The notes under the pieces: model-generated
What the model was told of the DNA's origin: nothing
The model's database searches: none
Seen by the model: the letters and a program-made list of their open reading frames with translations, nothing else
Part shown: positions 1 through 11,838 of the stretch, piece after piece
Position numbering within the stretch: position 1 is the stretch's first letter
Layout of the letters: each line of letters starts with the position of its first letter
Position numbers and translations under genes: made by a program
Source of the DNA: Candidula unifasciata
Lineage: Eukaryota > Mollusca > Gastropoda > Stylommatophora > Geomitridae
NCBI GenBank assembly: GCA_905116865.2
Contig: CAJHNH020000820.1
Coordinates: 190,034 to 254,033, forward strand
Length of the DNA: 64,000 nt
Reading direction: 5' to 3'

Positions 1-189
1 ATTTTTTCAATCCATGATTTCAAACTGTTTAGTTTCCTCTCTCTCGGTTTCCCACCGCCTCTCTATCCCTTCAACTTTCCTACCATCATGATGTACTCGT
101 TTTCTCCTTCTCATGACATTATCAAAGAATATAGATTGTCTCACTATGGTGCGGGCAATCAGTTCTCTTTATGGGCCGATTTCTTTCAA

Positions 190-1100
190 ATTATCTTCCA
201 GACTCAACACAACTGGCCATTCGAACACAGGTTGCAGAGTCAACACAACTGGGCCGGTGAACACAGGTTCCAGACTCAACACAACTGGGCGGGTGAACAC
301 AGGTTGCAGACTCAACACAACGGGCCCAGTTAACACAGGTTGCAGACTCAACACAACAGGCCCGGTTAACACATGTTGCAGACTCAACACAACGGGCCCA
401 GTTAACACAGGTTGCAGACTCAACACAACAGGCCCGGTTAACACAGGTTGCAGACTCAACACAACGGGCCCAGTTAACACAGGTTGCAGACTCAACACAA
501 CAGGCCCGGTTAACACAGGTTGCAGACTCAACACAACAGGCCCGGTTAACACATGTTGCAGACTCAACACAACGGGCCCGGTTAACACAGGTTGCAGACT
601 CAACACAACGGGCCTGGTTAACACAGGTTGCAGACTCAACACAACGGGCCCAGTTAACACAGGTTGCAGACTCAACACAATGGGCCCGGTTAACACAGGT
701 TGCAGACTCAACACAACGGGCCCAGTTAACACAGGTTGCAGACTCAACACAACTGGGCGGGTGAACACAGGTTCCAGACTCAACACAACTGGGCCGGTGA
801 ACACAGGTTCCAGACTCAACACAACTGGCCATTTGAACACAGGTTGCAGACTCAACACAACTGGGCGGGTGAACACAGGTTGCAGACTCAACACAACGGG
901 CCCAGTTAACACAGGTTGCAGACTCAACACAACTGGGCCGGTGAACACAGGTTCCAGACTCAACACAACTAGGCCAGTGAACACAGGTTCCAGACTCAAC
1001 ACAACTGGGCGGGTGAACACAGGTTGCAGCCTCAACATAACTGGGCCGGTGAACACAGGTTCCAGACTCAACACAACGGGCCCGGTTAACACAGGTTGTA
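190..1100. repeat. Minisatellite, 36-bp unit, about 25 copies
   Basis: Units built around CTCAACACAAC-GGGC-CAGTTAACACAGGTTGCAGA with small substitutions; two alternating subtypes (CGGGCCCAGTTAAC and CTGGGCGGGTGAAC) are visible. Because 36 is a multiple of 3 and the unit has no stop in several frames, long open frames exist on both strands (for example 113-1147 plus and 169-1092 minus). The plus frame would give a 12-residue repeat with Asn-Thr-Thr sequons. I treat the frames as a by-product of the repeat. Confidence 0.9.
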
Positions 1101-2229
1101 GCCTTATTCATACATCATTTTTGATAATGACCAGGACTTCTATATAGTTCGGTCTCTCTCTACATAATGGCTAGCACACAGATGATCTTCATAGCTCCAG
1201 TGACATCCTCAAGGATCACTGTTGAATTTGCACTTATGCTTGTCATACCTTCTTTATGTGTTTTTAGTTTTGCATGTCATAATTTGAATGTGTGTGCGTT
1301 TTTAGTTTTGCATGTCAGGAAAGAATTTCCCATCAGTGTTTCTGCAAATGGCTGCTGATATCATTGTAAAAGAACTTAACTGTGCAGCTGTGAAATGACC
1401 CAGCGACCTTCAGATCCAAAGGCAGACAGATATGTCCGGTTTTCCAGTAGGCAGTGTGTAAAAACTGGTACCAGTAAAGGTGGCTGGTGTGATACTGATA
1501 TAAAGACAGAACCTTTCACTAATCATCTATGTGCAGTCATCATTTTATTTACAGTTTCTTCAACAGGGTGTGTGATTTTATTTCGTTATCTTAATTTTTT
1601 GCATTATATATGTATTCACTTAAAGATACTGATGAAACCATGTGATCTTCTCTACAGAGGGAATTTCCAATGTCCAAACTGTTTCAATAACCTGTTTACA
1701 TTTCCAGCAGCTCTCATATTTGTTTTCATGCGCATTTTAACTCTTATGTGCTTTTAATCTTTTCTTTTTTTCTTAATTATGGTCTTGTGTGACAAAGATG
1801 TTTCCAACATCTCAAGGCAGGGTAATTAAGTCTAACCATTTGAATGAGACGGCGTCTGTGGCTTAGACGTTGCAAGTCCGACTCGTAATTACAATGTACT
1901 GAAACCCACTGCTGGCTGCATGGATTTTTATCATGGTGTGGGATGTCAACCCAGTCTAAAATGGGTATCAAGATGTATGTGCTGGGGAAGATTGGCCGGC
2001 GTCATCCTGGCATTACCCACCTAGTGTGGATTGGTCTGTAAAAATATGGATGCTTTTCTTAAATGCCCAATGCCTCCAAGGCGTGAAAAGGGATCTTTAC
2101 TGTATTTGTTTTAAAAATGAGACATGTTGCAGGTCTTTTCAGAATCATCTTATCTGTCAGTTCGGTTCATTTTCTCTTTTTTTTTTTAGCAGTCAGTAGT
2201 GTCAGTATAGTATTTTACAATGCATCAAC
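1101..2229. other. Unassigned sequence with weak SINE-like stretch
   Basis: No exon recognised. About 1845-1930 has a tRNA-promoter-like phrase (GTCTGTGGCTTAGACG) and may be the head of an old SINE; the rest shows no clear structure. Confidence 0.3.
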
Positions 2230-2580
2230 CATCAGCTTTCATTTCTGCTCAGATGTTACCCCAAACCGTTTTCTCCTGAAACCCGTGTGGGTTCTGGGGC
2301 CCCATTATGGGGAGAGAAGAAAAAAGAATAGATCCACTGCCCCCTAACAAGCATGTTGTAAGAGTTGACTAATTAGGATGTCTCCTTCAAAGTCAATCTG
2401 CCTGAGAGGTGAGAAACCAGCAGTCTGCATTCAAATAAGCCAGAAATGATGGATCCCAAAATGGGTGTGCATGCCAAACTCAAGTTTTGAAACAAGACCA
2501 AAGTCTGGAAGTGGACACACAACCATAACTTTCCGCTGGAGTTTAGAGAGTGAAGAAGAAAAGCTGACTGAAGGCTGCAA
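2230..2580 (+). repeat. Dispersed repeat family C copy
   Basis: Shares ordered phrases (GTGTGGGTTC, AAGCATGTTGTAAGAGTTGACT, GAGAGGTGAGAAACCAGCAG, AACTTTCCGCTGGAGTTTA) with copies near 23380-23605, 25060-25330 (partial), 26600-26930, 50815-51070 and 55905-56225. The 55905 copy has a tRNA-like B box (GGTTCAGTTCC), so the family is probably a SINE or LINE 3' end. Confidence 0.6.
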
Positions 2581-2689
2581 ATCACTTTAAACTGCCAATA
2601 TACTCATAAGTTTTTGAAAAAACAACAGCCCCTGCAAAAATGCATTTTGATAAGAATGTCTTACTGAGTTTGTCAAGAGCCACACTGGG

Positions 2690-3440
2690 TTGTCATGAGT
2701 GGACAAGATGGCACACAGGGTTGTCATGAGTGGACAAGATGGCACACTGGGTTGTCATGAGTGGACAAGATGGCACACTGGGTTGTCATGAGTGGACAAG
2801 ATGGCACACTGAGTTGTCATGAGTGGACAAGATGGCACACTGGGTTGTCATGAGTGGACAAGATGGCACAGTGGGTTGTCATGAGTGGACAAGATGGCAC
2901 AGTGGGTTGTCATGAGTGGACAAGATGGCATACTGGGTTGTCATGAGTGGACAAGATGGCACATGGGGTTGTCATGAGTGGACAAGATAGCTCACTGGGT
3001 TGTCATGAGTAGACAAGATGGCACACTGGGTTGTCATGAGTAGACAAGATGGCACACTGGGTTGTCATGAGTAGACAAGATGGCACACTGGGTTGTCATG
3101 AGTAGACAAGATGGCACACTGGGTTGTCATGAGTAGACAAGATGGCACACTGGGTTGTCATGAGTAGACAAGATGGCATACTGGGTTGTCATGAGTAGAC
3201 AAGATGGCACACTGGGTTGTCATGAGTGGACAAGATGGCATACTGGGTTGTGATGAATGGACAAGATGGTACACTGGGTTGTCATGAGTGGACAAAATGG
3301 CACACTGGGTTGTCATGAGTGGAAAAGATGGCACACCGGGTTGTCATGAGTGGACAAGATGACCCACTGTGTTGTCATGAGTGGACAAGATGACCCACTG
3401 GATTGTCCTGAATGGACAAGATGGCACACTGGGTTGTCAA
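2690..3440. repeat. Minisatellite, 31-bp unit, about 24 copies
   Basis: Unit GGTTGTCATGAGTGGACAAG + ATGGCACACTG. A G/A variant (AGTGG versus AGTAG) occurs in a block at about 3005-3210, showing local homogenisation; edge copies are more degenerate. Confidence 0.92.
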
Positions 3441-4376
3441 GTTAGAAAAATGACAGTGGAATACTGAGAGCAATTTGGCACACAGGACAAACCGAAGTAG
3501 TCTTGGCAGCAATCGGATGATGCACATTACCCTATATCCTGACTGGCTCTATTTGATTTAGCAGGTGGCGGGCGTATCCACACAAATAAATCAAGACTAA
3601 AATCCGATAAGATATATCTCTTAAATTTAGTAGTGTCCTGTAGATATAGAGTGTAGGAATGGCTAATGTAACAGATTATTTTGGAAAACAAACACAAATA
3701 GAGCTATACAGATTGTGTGTTATACCACAGCCCGCAGTGGAAGCAAAGCATGGAAACACTGTAACTCACCGTAGATGTCTCCAGAGGCAACACAGGATTG
3801 TTCATGTGAGACCTGACAACTTCCATCCATAGACAAATGTAACTGTAAAACCCCAACAATCATAAACGAAGAATTGTTTCCATGCTGTCAGCTGTGTCTA
3901 TGCTGTAGATTTTATCTCTGCTGTCACTTTTTACAATGCTGTCAATTTTGAAATGTGACAAACTCTGACATTTATGGTCTATTTTTTTCTGGCTTACTTT
4001 CAATCAATTTTGCCACAGACAAACTTCCATACCAAGATTCAAACTACCCAGCATCTTCTCTGTCTCCCACTGCCTTTTTTTTCCTTCAGTTTTTTCACCG
4101 TCACAATGAACTAAAGTTGTCTTCTTCTCATGACATGAACTAAGAATGTACATTGTCTCCTTCTGACATGGGCAGTCAGTTCTCTTTGTTTATGGTCTAT
4201 TAATATTCAAAATAGGCCTACAGATTCTAAATGGACAAAGAATGAGACAAAGAGAGAGAGAGAGAGAGATGGAGTGTGTGATAGGAAGACCATTTGCCAT
4301 GAAAGTAAGTCAAAAGTAAAGGTCCCTTTTTTCCTTGGCCTTTAGGCATATTGGGGATATACGACTAGATCTAGAT
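3441..4376. other. Unassigned AT-rich sequence
   Basis: No gene, RNA or strong repeat seen apart from a short GAGA tract near 4252-4270. A phrase near 4060-4190 (CTCCCACTGCC ... CTTCTCATGACAT ... GGGCAGTCAGTTCTCTTTG) also occurs at 48-170, next to the first minisatellite, so it is a dispersed repeat. Confidence 0.4.
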
Positions 4377-4612
4377 TTTGTTCAGACCAATTGGCACTTG
4401 GGGGGGGGGGGGGGGGGCGGATGTGATCAGCTTCGTCAGGATGCAAGCCCACGACCTTCCCATCCGCAAGCGGGCATCTAGCCGCCAACACCATGGCGAC
4501 TCCTGCTATGAAAGTGAAAGTGATTTAAAAAATTATGTATTGGTAAGAAGACACTGTTTCTCTTTGTGTTTTGTCTGCCATCCATCAATCCATATATATA
4601 TATTACACTGGG

Positions 4613-4745
<133 letters not shown>

Positions 4746-5395
4746 TATTTCAGCAACTGGTAAATATATATCCCTTGAGACTGACCCCCTCTAATGACCC
4801 TAGGCCAGGACCTCAATGGAAACGAAAAAAAAACCCACATAGATGATGGACACAAAGATGTTGATACCAAACATACGACAGGATATAGAGAACAAATCCT
4901 GGCTTATAACTATCATAAACAGAGCCTGAAAATGAGAAGCACAATCAGGAAGATGAACCAGCTGAAAGGGACTCATACAGAGGACCCGGGCAAACGCACA
5001 AAAAATCAAATGGAGTTTTAGAACAAAAATAATTAGCGAATAACATTGGCACTAAACATTCAATCACAGCCGGTTACACTTGGCACAAATAAACCAGTAA
5101 CATAATTTAACCAAGGCTGTTCACAGCAGGTTAAATGCGGTCATATTTTAGGTTATTTTCCCTAAAATTAGAACTGGAATCACTTAAAAAAAAAAAAAAA
5201 ATCACATCAAAATGCAACATATGGATAGGAGCGGCAGTGAACACCACATTAAATGGAAAGATATAAGAACAAGTTACAAGTCTTTTCCATTTTGGACCTG
5301 TGATAACAGACAACACAGAATTTAAATGTAAGTAAATAAAAGCTTATAAAAGAATCAAACTGGCCAAAACTATTTCCAACAACATGCGCAAATTA

Positions 5396-5535
5396 CTGAC
5401 ATCTAGAGATTTGCGCATGACATCCAGAGATTTGCGCATGACATCCAGAGATTTGCGCATGACATCTAGAGATTTGCGCATGACATCTAGAGATTTGCGC
5501 ATGACATCCAGAGATTTGCGCATGACATCTAGAGA
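5396..5535. repeat. Minisatellite, 21-bp unit, about 7 copies
   Basis: Unit ATTTGCGCATGACATCTAGA + G with a T/C variant (ATCTAGAG or ATCCAGAG). Confidence 0.92.
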
Positions 5536-5654
5536 GCTAAACAACATATCAAAATAAGAATTATCAAATGTTATTTAATCTCAGAACTACTGTTTGGTGT
5601 TTAGATCTGGACAATTTAAAAAAAAAAAAAGCAGCTAGAGACATTTGTAATAAG

Positions 5655-5812
5655 CCTCTGGAGATGGTATATAGAAGAAGAGATCATATTTCATGGAAAC
5701 AAAAACAATCAAATATAGAGGTTGTGAAGAAACTAAGATGGTATATAGAAGAAGAGATCATATTTCATGAAACAAAAAAAATCAAATATAGAGGTTGTGA
5801 AGAAACTAGGGA
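5655..5812. repeat. Tandem duplication of about 78 bp
   Basis: Two near-identical copies containing GATGGTATATAGAAGAAGAG and GAGGTTGTGAAGAAACTA; a G-homopolymer follows at 5829-5844. Confidence 0.85.
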
Positions 5813-5935
5813 TGAAAAGAAAGTTTCTGGGGGGGGGGGGGGGGAATAAAAAGAGTCAAGAAAAATATTTTAGCCACATTACGACCTAACTCTTAAAAAA
5901 AACCATCATTATCAATCAGCAAGTTCTTCAGACAA

Positions 5936-6585
5936 TGTCAATCTCTCCATGGCACACCTGGAAGTCTCTCTTGTCCCAGCCAATTCTCCAGCTTGAATGC
6001 TTTCATGGCACACCTGGAAGTCTCTCTTGTCCCAGCCAATTCTCCAGTTTGAATGTTTTCATGGCACACCTGGAAGTCTCTCTCTTGTCCCAGCCAATTC
6101 TCCAGCTTGAATGCTTCCATGGCACACCTGGAACTCTCTTGTCCCAGCCAATTCTCCAGCTTGAATGCTTCCATGGCACACCTGGAAGTCTCTCTCTTGT
6201 CCCAGCCAATTCTCCAGCTTGAATGCTTCCATGGCACACCTGGAAGTCTCTCTTGTCCCAGCCAATTCTCCAGCTTGAATGCTTTCATGGCACACCTGGA
6301 AGTCTCTCTTATCCCAGCCAATTCTCCATCATCTTTAATGCTTTCATGGCACACCTGGAAGTCTCTCTTGTCCCAGCCAATTCTCCAGCTTGAATGCTTT
6401 CATGGCACACCTGGAAGTCTCTCTCTTGTCCCAGCCAATTCTCCAGCTTGAATGCTTACATGGCACACCTGGAAGTCTCTCTTGTCCCAGCCAATTCTCC
6501 AGCTTGAATGCTTCCATGGCACACCTGGAAGTCTCTCTCTTGTCCCAGCCAATTCTCCAGCTTGAATGCTTTCATGGCCAATGCA
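5936..6585. repeat. Minisatellite, about 57-bp unit, about 11 copies
   Basis: Unit CATGGCACACCTGGAAGTCT + CTCTTGTCCCAGCCAATTCT + CCAGCTTGAATGCTTTC, with 2-bp (TC) length variants. It continues in frame on the minus strand with the LINE-like fragment at 6590-6750. Confidence 0.92.
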
Positions 6586-6589
6586 TCTT

Positions 6590-6750
6590 CAATGTAACTC
6601 TGCCTCACTTTTGGAAACTGCTCCCTCCATCCCCACTCCAGGTCACCATCAAGTTGAACATGGCCGAAATACCTCAGCTTTCAGGACAGGATGCTGTTTA
6701 TGAGCCAACTGTCCTCGATGCTCAAATCCTGTAGGATGTCCTGCGTTTTT
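6590..6750 (-). mobile_element. Degenerate LINE reverse-transcriptase C-terminal fragment
   Basis: The minus-strand reading QDILQDLSIEDSWLINSILS then KLRYFGHV resembles the region after the RT domain of non-LTR retrotransposons (L-x-Y-F-G-H-V/I motif) and is related to the plus-strand fragment at 12990-13240. A stop codon interrupts it. Confidence 0.55.
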
Positions 6751-6754
6751 GTTT

Positions 6755-7340
6755 GTTTACTCTTCTTGCTGCATGGTATTCTGAGAATTGTGTTCTGCAG
6801 CATCAGTTTTAAAGCTCTGTTTTTGTCTTCCATTATTTAGAGAACATGTCTGACATGCATAAGCTGCCAAGGGAAAGAAGAACCACATTGGAAGGGAAAG
6901 CTGAAAGCAAGTGAGCAAGAGGCAGACAGCGACAGAAAAGATCATATCAAGAGATGGGCAAAAAGCAGTGTCAGACTGTCCAACCCCGGAAGAGAGAATG
7001 AGAGTGTAGGAGATCACCTGCGGCCAACTTTCACTAAGGAGATGACACCTGATCAATTGAAAGTGTAGTATGACTAGTAAATGTAACTGAAGAACTGAAT
7101 GATGAAGTTAACATTCCTTCTGCACCAGAAAAGCATATACAGTGCTACCGTGGTATCCGTCCTTATTCTGTTATAGATCCTTGTAGATTACCAAACAGGA
7201 GGTACATCAAGCCAATTTTCCCATAAGAAATACAGGGAGAATGATCAATCCCTTTCGATGGGGAAAAAAAAATACTTTTGTTAATGGCATATCACATGCC
7301 ACTTTCATACTGTTCCACAATCTCCATGGCGATCCCAACC
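6755..7340. other. Unassigned sequence downstream of the adaptor gene
   Basis: No coding potential recognised. It lies 3' of the DEATH-SEFIR gene and is probably intergenic. Confidence 0.3.
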
Positions 7341-7346
7341 ATTTCC

Positions 7347-7352
7347 TTTATT
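7347..7352 (-). promoter_or_regulatory. Candidate polyadenylation signal for the DEATH-SEFIR gene
   Basis: Reads AATAAA on the minus strand, about 345 bases past the stop codon of the adaptor gene. It is the first clear hexamer I noticed downstream. Such hexamers are common by chance in AT-rich DNA. Confidence 0.3.
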
Positions 7353-7695
7353 GTTTGGCCCATCTCATTAACTTCCTTAGAGCTGAAGGTTAATTAATTT
7401 ACTAACAATGTACGTGAAAAAACATACAATCACATGACAATTCACGGGATAGTAGTCACTAGCTTACTGACGCTCGCAGGTAGTCATGGTTTTGTCTACA
7501 AGGGGAGCACACTGTGCTGAGACTAATTTTGACCCATAAAAGTTCTATCACATGTGTCGAATTCCAGACAAAGGTCATATATCAAGGAACATTTCTCTTG
7601 CATGTAAACAGGATGTATACCAAACTGGACGCTAGAAAGCAGACCAATATTGAGGTATCGCTGTATCTGGAAGCTTCCAGATCATAGCTCCCTCT

Positions 7696-8064
7696 TTATC
7701 TTTCCTCAAAATGTTCCTCTAAAGCTTCCTTTCTTCCTCTGATTCTCTCCTGGGGTTTGGTCAGCATCCATGCCAGATCCTTGTACTGGTTTGGCCACAT
7801 GTAGGCTGGCCCATTCATCATCCATGCCGGCACATGGCTGTGTGTCATTTTCGGAAACAGGAGAGGCACAAAACGTGGTGGTGAGGTGACGCAGCTGTTG
7901 CTCTCGCCGTCGTAGCCGTGCTGGTTGTTCAGGTACTCGCTGTTCATCAGCTCATAAATTTCCCTTGTGTGAAGCTTGCGCTGATTGTTCTGAGGTAACG
8001 TGGAGCTTGAGGGTGAGATATCCTCCAAGTATCTCGGAGAGATGCAAACCAGAACAAAATCAGC
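7696..8064 (-). CDS. TRAF3IP2-like: DEATH-SEFIR adaptor, terminal coding exon 9: C-terminal half of SEFIR domain and stop
   Basis: Acceptor aattttcacag enters in phase 0. Residues 662-783 then stop TAA at 7698-7696. ADFVLVCISPRYLED (662-676) matches the VMIIVAISPKY box of Act1. REIYELMNSEYLNNQ (695-709), RFVPLLFP (725-732), HVPAWM (738-743) and YMWPNQYKDLAWML follow the Act1 order (helix, RFIPVLFP-type strand, VPTWL, YSWP...). The full order of SEFIR boxes is present, so the domain looks intact. The C-terminal tail (about 757-783) is charged. A low-information TRAF-like ALEE occurs at 775-778; I found no convincing TRAF6-type motif. Confidence 0.92.
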   Translation of the reverse strand, partial: ADFVLVCISPRYLEDISPSSSTLPQNNQRKLHTREIYELMNSEYLNNQHGYDGESNSCVTSPPRFVPLLFPKMTHSHVPAWMMNGPAYMWPNQYKDLAWMLTKPQERIRGRKEALEEHFEER

Positions 8065-8154
8065 CTGTGAAAATTAATCAAGAAAGAATACAAATGAGTT
8101 TAAAAACGAAATAATGAATTTACAAAAACAATTGACAAACAGAACTAAAAGTTA

Positions 8155-8365
8155 CAGTTAAAATCAGAAGGTTCAGTGTACTGAGTTTTATCCCATAAGG
8201 CTCGATCTCTCAGAATGGCTAGCCGCCCGCTAGGAGCACTGTACACAGCTTGAACATATAGCTCTAGCAAAGATCCCCAGAGATCTCTGTAAAATCTGCA
8301 CTGGTAAACTGAACTCATGACTTTCAGATCGCAAAACAAACAGTTTTACCACTTCACGATGGAGA
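8155..8365 (-). repeat. Dispersed SINE-like family E copy in intron 8
   Basis: Ordered similarity to 24715-24930 and a partial copy near 19985-20100: AATGGCTAGCCGCC, GAGCACTGTACACAGC, CCCAGAGATCTCTGTA, TACCACTTCACGATGGAGACC. Read on the minus strand the end looks like a tRNA-derived head (TGTAGTGCAGTGGTCAAGCC in the 24.9 kb copy). Confidence 0.5.
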
Positions 8366-8954
8366 CCAAAGTTTAAAAAAAAAATTTCAATTTTCATCAC
8401 GAACACAGCCAGAAGCATTAACTAATATACATCTCTTAAACAGTTCACTAAAGATAAGCCGGAAGTTTTTTTTTTTTTGTGATCAAGTTTTTTTATATTT
8501 TTGTTTACATTTACAGGGAACACCCCAAACAAGCAGTATCTGTTTTGTGGCTCTTTGGCATGACAGAGTTAAACCTAGAGAGCTTTACCACAGTTAGTCT
8601 TCGCTAATCCTTGTTAACTCTTCAACATCCAACAGATTTGCCACTGACAATACCACACCATCAAGTGTGTGGCTAACCCCACCCTAAGATTTACCCCTGT
8701 TAACCCCAGGTGCAGGCACTACACATGAAAAGATCTGAAGAGAAAGCAAGATAGATGACAATAAAGAGCTTCTAAACTGACAAGGATGATTATACCCATT
8801 GCTGCCAACCAAGCAATGGATCGCAAACTTTTCCTTCCCACAACATTTAATGGCAGAAGTAGAAACTGATGATGATGATGACAATGGCATCCCAGACAGC
8901 TTTAGCACAGTTAGCCTTCACTACATCTTACTACATAATGTATTAACCACAAAC

Positions 8955-9139
8955 CTCCAGAACTTTCTTCCGGCACCACTCCAGCTGCTCCAAGGATTTG
9001 GCTGAGGTCTTCCGCTCACAAACATCCACACAGCAGGCAAAGCCATTGGACTGCAGAAACTTACACAGGGACAGTACCTGTTTGCCGTGGCTTTCATTAT
9101 CGTAGCTGTATGTTACAAACACTTTAATATGTCGGAATG
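8955..9139 (-). CDS. TRAF3IP2-like: DEATH-SEFIR adaptor, coding exon 8: N-terminal half of SEFIR domain
   Basis: Acceptor gttttcacag; donor CTGGAG|GTTTGT in phase 0. It encodes residues 601-661. IKVFVTYSYDNE is the first strand/box of SEFIR (Act1 has a KVFITYS-type motif). VLSLCKFLQSNGFACCVDV matches the next helix and strand of Act1 (VVKFVNFLLVNGF...). EQLEWCRKKVLE leads into the third strand in exon 9. SEFIR domains interact homotypically between IL-17 receptors and Act1. This assignment comes from recalled family motifs, not a database search. Confidence 0.9.
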
Positions 9140-9439
9140 CTGTGAAAACAAAAATGAACAAACAAAATAACAGGAAACTAAAAAAACTGACAATTAATAA
9201 TTAACTAAAAGCACACCTTCAAATATAAGATATTGAGCAGAATGCTGCCTTAACAATCATCATATTTCAAATTGAGCAATAGAAAAAATGTCAAACTGCA
9301 ATCAAAATTTTTACAAGTTACTGTGGAAAAAAGACAAACTACAGTTTAATTATTACCTTCAACAGAATTCACAAAATATTTCAATGAAATAATTGTTTGT
9401 AAACATCACCAACAAATTTTGAAAAAAGACAGTGCAACT

Positions 9440-9850
9440 GTGTGTTTCTTCTTCTAACAGTCCATGCCGTGTAGCACTAGTAGTTATGTCTATCCACAAC
9501 CTTATCTGTTTCGTGTACTTTTTTCTATTGTTCTGGGTTCGTTCGTTCATTCCATGCCATGATGTCAAACTGTTCAGTAACTTTTCATAAGTCATGTTTC
9601 TTTCAAGAAATCTCTTTTGTATACTCTTTTGATCTCTCCTGGGTATTCTCATCATCCATTATCAAAACCACATTTCTGCCACTTCCAAAAAATGTTCATT
9701 AACCATTCAACCGTCAATGATTCACTTCCAAATATCAGGATAGGATTTATATAGCTTTTAAGAATTCTCTTCCTCATCTTAAATGACAGAAAAGACTGCA
9801 CAAAATATTCTTCATTTAGTAAAATATGGCCTTTACTTGGGCTATTCACA
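9440..9850 (-). mobile_element. Degenerate LINE fragment in intron 7
   Basis: The minus strand reads MRKRILKSYINPILIFGSES, then after a break MMRIPRRDQKSIQKRFLERN. This is the post-RT region of a non-LTR element, the same family as 34270-34850 (RKRFLACYIHPVLTNGCESW). Stops and frameshifts make it non-functional. Confidence 0.6.
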
Positions 9851-9894
9851 TTTACAATCTTTAAACTGCTGTTATCAGGGTACTCAAGTACTTC

Positions 9895-10115
9895 AGTCGG
9901 CTCTGTGGCTGTCGATGAGAAGGCTTTGTAATGCCGAGATGCCAGGTTCGATCCCAGCTGCGGGCCATGCGCCTTGCATTGGTTTTGACAGTGGTATCAA
10001 GAAAGCCGACCGTCTAAAAAGCAATGGCAAACTACTGGATGTAAATTTGCCTAGAAAAACCACACAACAGCCAGGGGCTGTTGGGGTTGGGTCTGCAACG
10101 TCCTGTTGAGGATAC
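9895..10115 (+). mobile_element. tRNA-derived SINE (family A)
   Basis: Pol III promoter-like A box (TGTGGCTGTCGATGAGAAGG) and B box (GGTTCGATCCC) spaced as in tRNA-derived SINEs, followed by a body (GCATTGGTTTTGACAGTGGT, GCAATGGCAAACTAC) shared with 54625-54795. Confidence 0.7.
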
Positions 10116-10389
10116 ACAACTAACCAAGTACCTCAATGATAATTACAACTTGCTTGAGGACTATGCCAATAACTTTGATGCTGAATTCTGGAGGGTCCAT
10201 TCTGTTTGTATTTACCTCTACTGCTGTTTACTTTATAACCTGTTGACCTGACAGAGTATTTAAACCTGGGTCAGCTGCAAGACAGCCCAAGTTACTAACA
10301 GTTCAATCAAACACTCCTGTGTCAATCAAGCATGAAACGGACATGGGGATATTTCCTGGGAAGTAAAGATGGCTGGTGTGATGCTGAGC

Positions 10390-10545
10390 ACATCACTCAT
10401 AACAGCATTCACATCACATCATAACAGCATTCACATCACATCATAACAGCATTCACATCACATCATAACAGCATTCACATCACATCATAACAGCATTCAC
10501 ATCACATCATAACAGCATTCACATCACATCATAAAAGTTAGCATA
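10390..10545. repeat. Minisatellite, 22-bp unit, about 7 copies
   Basis: Unit CATAACAGCATTCACATCAC + AT repeated almost perfectly; it abuts a LINE fragment. Confidence 0.92.
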
Positions 10546-10745
10546 GAACTAATTGTAAATGACATACAAAGACAGTCTATCAAATGGTGTACCCACATAG
10601 AGAGAATGCCTTGTGACACCATGCCATACAAGACAGATACTAAAAGAGAAGGATGCAGAGCAAAAGACAGACCAAGAACAAGATGAAAAGATAACGTCAA
10701 AGAAACTACAACTGCTGCATTAGAGGACGGAGTTAGAATGGGTCG
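10546..10745 (+). mobile_element. Degenerate LINE 3' coding fragment
   Basis: Nucleotide similarity to the LINE tail at 33460-33765 (ACATACAAAGACAG, ATCAAATGGT, GAGAGAATGCC, GCAGAGCAAAAGACAGACCA), interrupted by stops. Confidence 0.6.
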
Positions 10746-11241
10746 GGCTGACGTACTAGGATGTTGATACAGATAACAAGTAACTTCTGTTTATCGAACA
10801 GCACTGATACTTGTTATCTAAATAAATAATATTTAACAGACTGCTACAAATACTGTAAGGGTTTTTGTCAAAAATAATGTAACACCAATACCACACAAAA
10901 GAATTCATATCTTAACAGGAAATATACAAATTTATTAGGTCAGAATCTGCACTAAATTGAATTTTGCTTAAATCTGACCTTGGCTCCCAGGTAACATTCT
11001 GGGCAGTAAAAGCAGCCAGTGTCATGTTGATGACTGTATTATTAATCTATTGGTCTAAAAAAATATGAATCTAGAATCATATGCCCAAATCGATATCAGC
11101 GTATATTATTGATATTATCTTTCATAAACAAGAACAAACATTTAACGCTAAAAAGAATGATTTTATTCTTAACCATCCCTACGCCAAAGAATCTCTCTCT
11201 TCAGTTGTAAGGCACATAGTGAATCCCTTTGGAGAAATTAC

Positions 11242-11452
11242 CTTTCCTGTACTCCACAGGCTTCATATTCTGAGGCATTGATGCTGATTTCTTGGAAATG
11301 GTCAGATTTTTAATGTCTTCCATACCTCGCTCATGCTTGACCTTCACTCTCATGGGAAAAGTTGAAGGGTGACTTCTATCTATAGATGATCCATTGCTAT
11401 GAGATGAACAATCCAATGAACCTTTCCCATCTTTGTGTTTATCTATGTCAAT
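11242..11452 (-). CDS. TRAF3IP2-like: DEATH-SEFIR adaptor, coding exon 7: pre-SEFIR linker
   Basis: Acceptor tttattgcag enters in phase 0. The donor chosen is AAAG|GTAATT, because its phase 1 end joins exon 8 to give PVEYRK-A-FRHIKVFVTY, which aligns with the entry to the Act1 SEFIR domain. Reading on past this donor reaches a stop at about 11201. It encodes about residues 530-599, basic and Ser-rich (KDGKGSLDCSSHSNGSS, MRVKVKHERGMEDIKN). Confidence 0.85.
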
Positions 11453-11838
11453 CTGCAATAAATATTGTTTTAAAAAAATGTCGTAAGTCAAGACAACATG
11501 AAAGTAGTATAACAGTAGTCGGTTCTACCTGTTCTCTGTTAATGTTGAATGTCTGTTGGGGCATACCAAACCTGACCTCCCACACTGCTCTAACGACTTT
11601 AAGCAAAGGAGCGCAGGGAGTAGAGGCTAAGTCTATTGTAGGATGTTATGGCAGGGCAGACAGACCCAAGTGCTTAGCTATGGTTGGCATCTGGTCTAGA
11701 AGTGAACCTCAGACAAGTGGATAGACTGAGCACTGTTCATCTTATCCAATAGCTTCTGCAACATTCTTTATTCCAAATGTATTGGTGTTACCTTCCTTTT
11801 GAAGCTAAACAAGGCAGACTGAGTGAGAGATCATGCTG

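Noticed and set aside
9895..10115. Functional tRNA gene
   Set aside because: A and B boxes are present, but there is no cloverleaf with a proper acceptor stem, and the body repeats elsewhere as a SINE.
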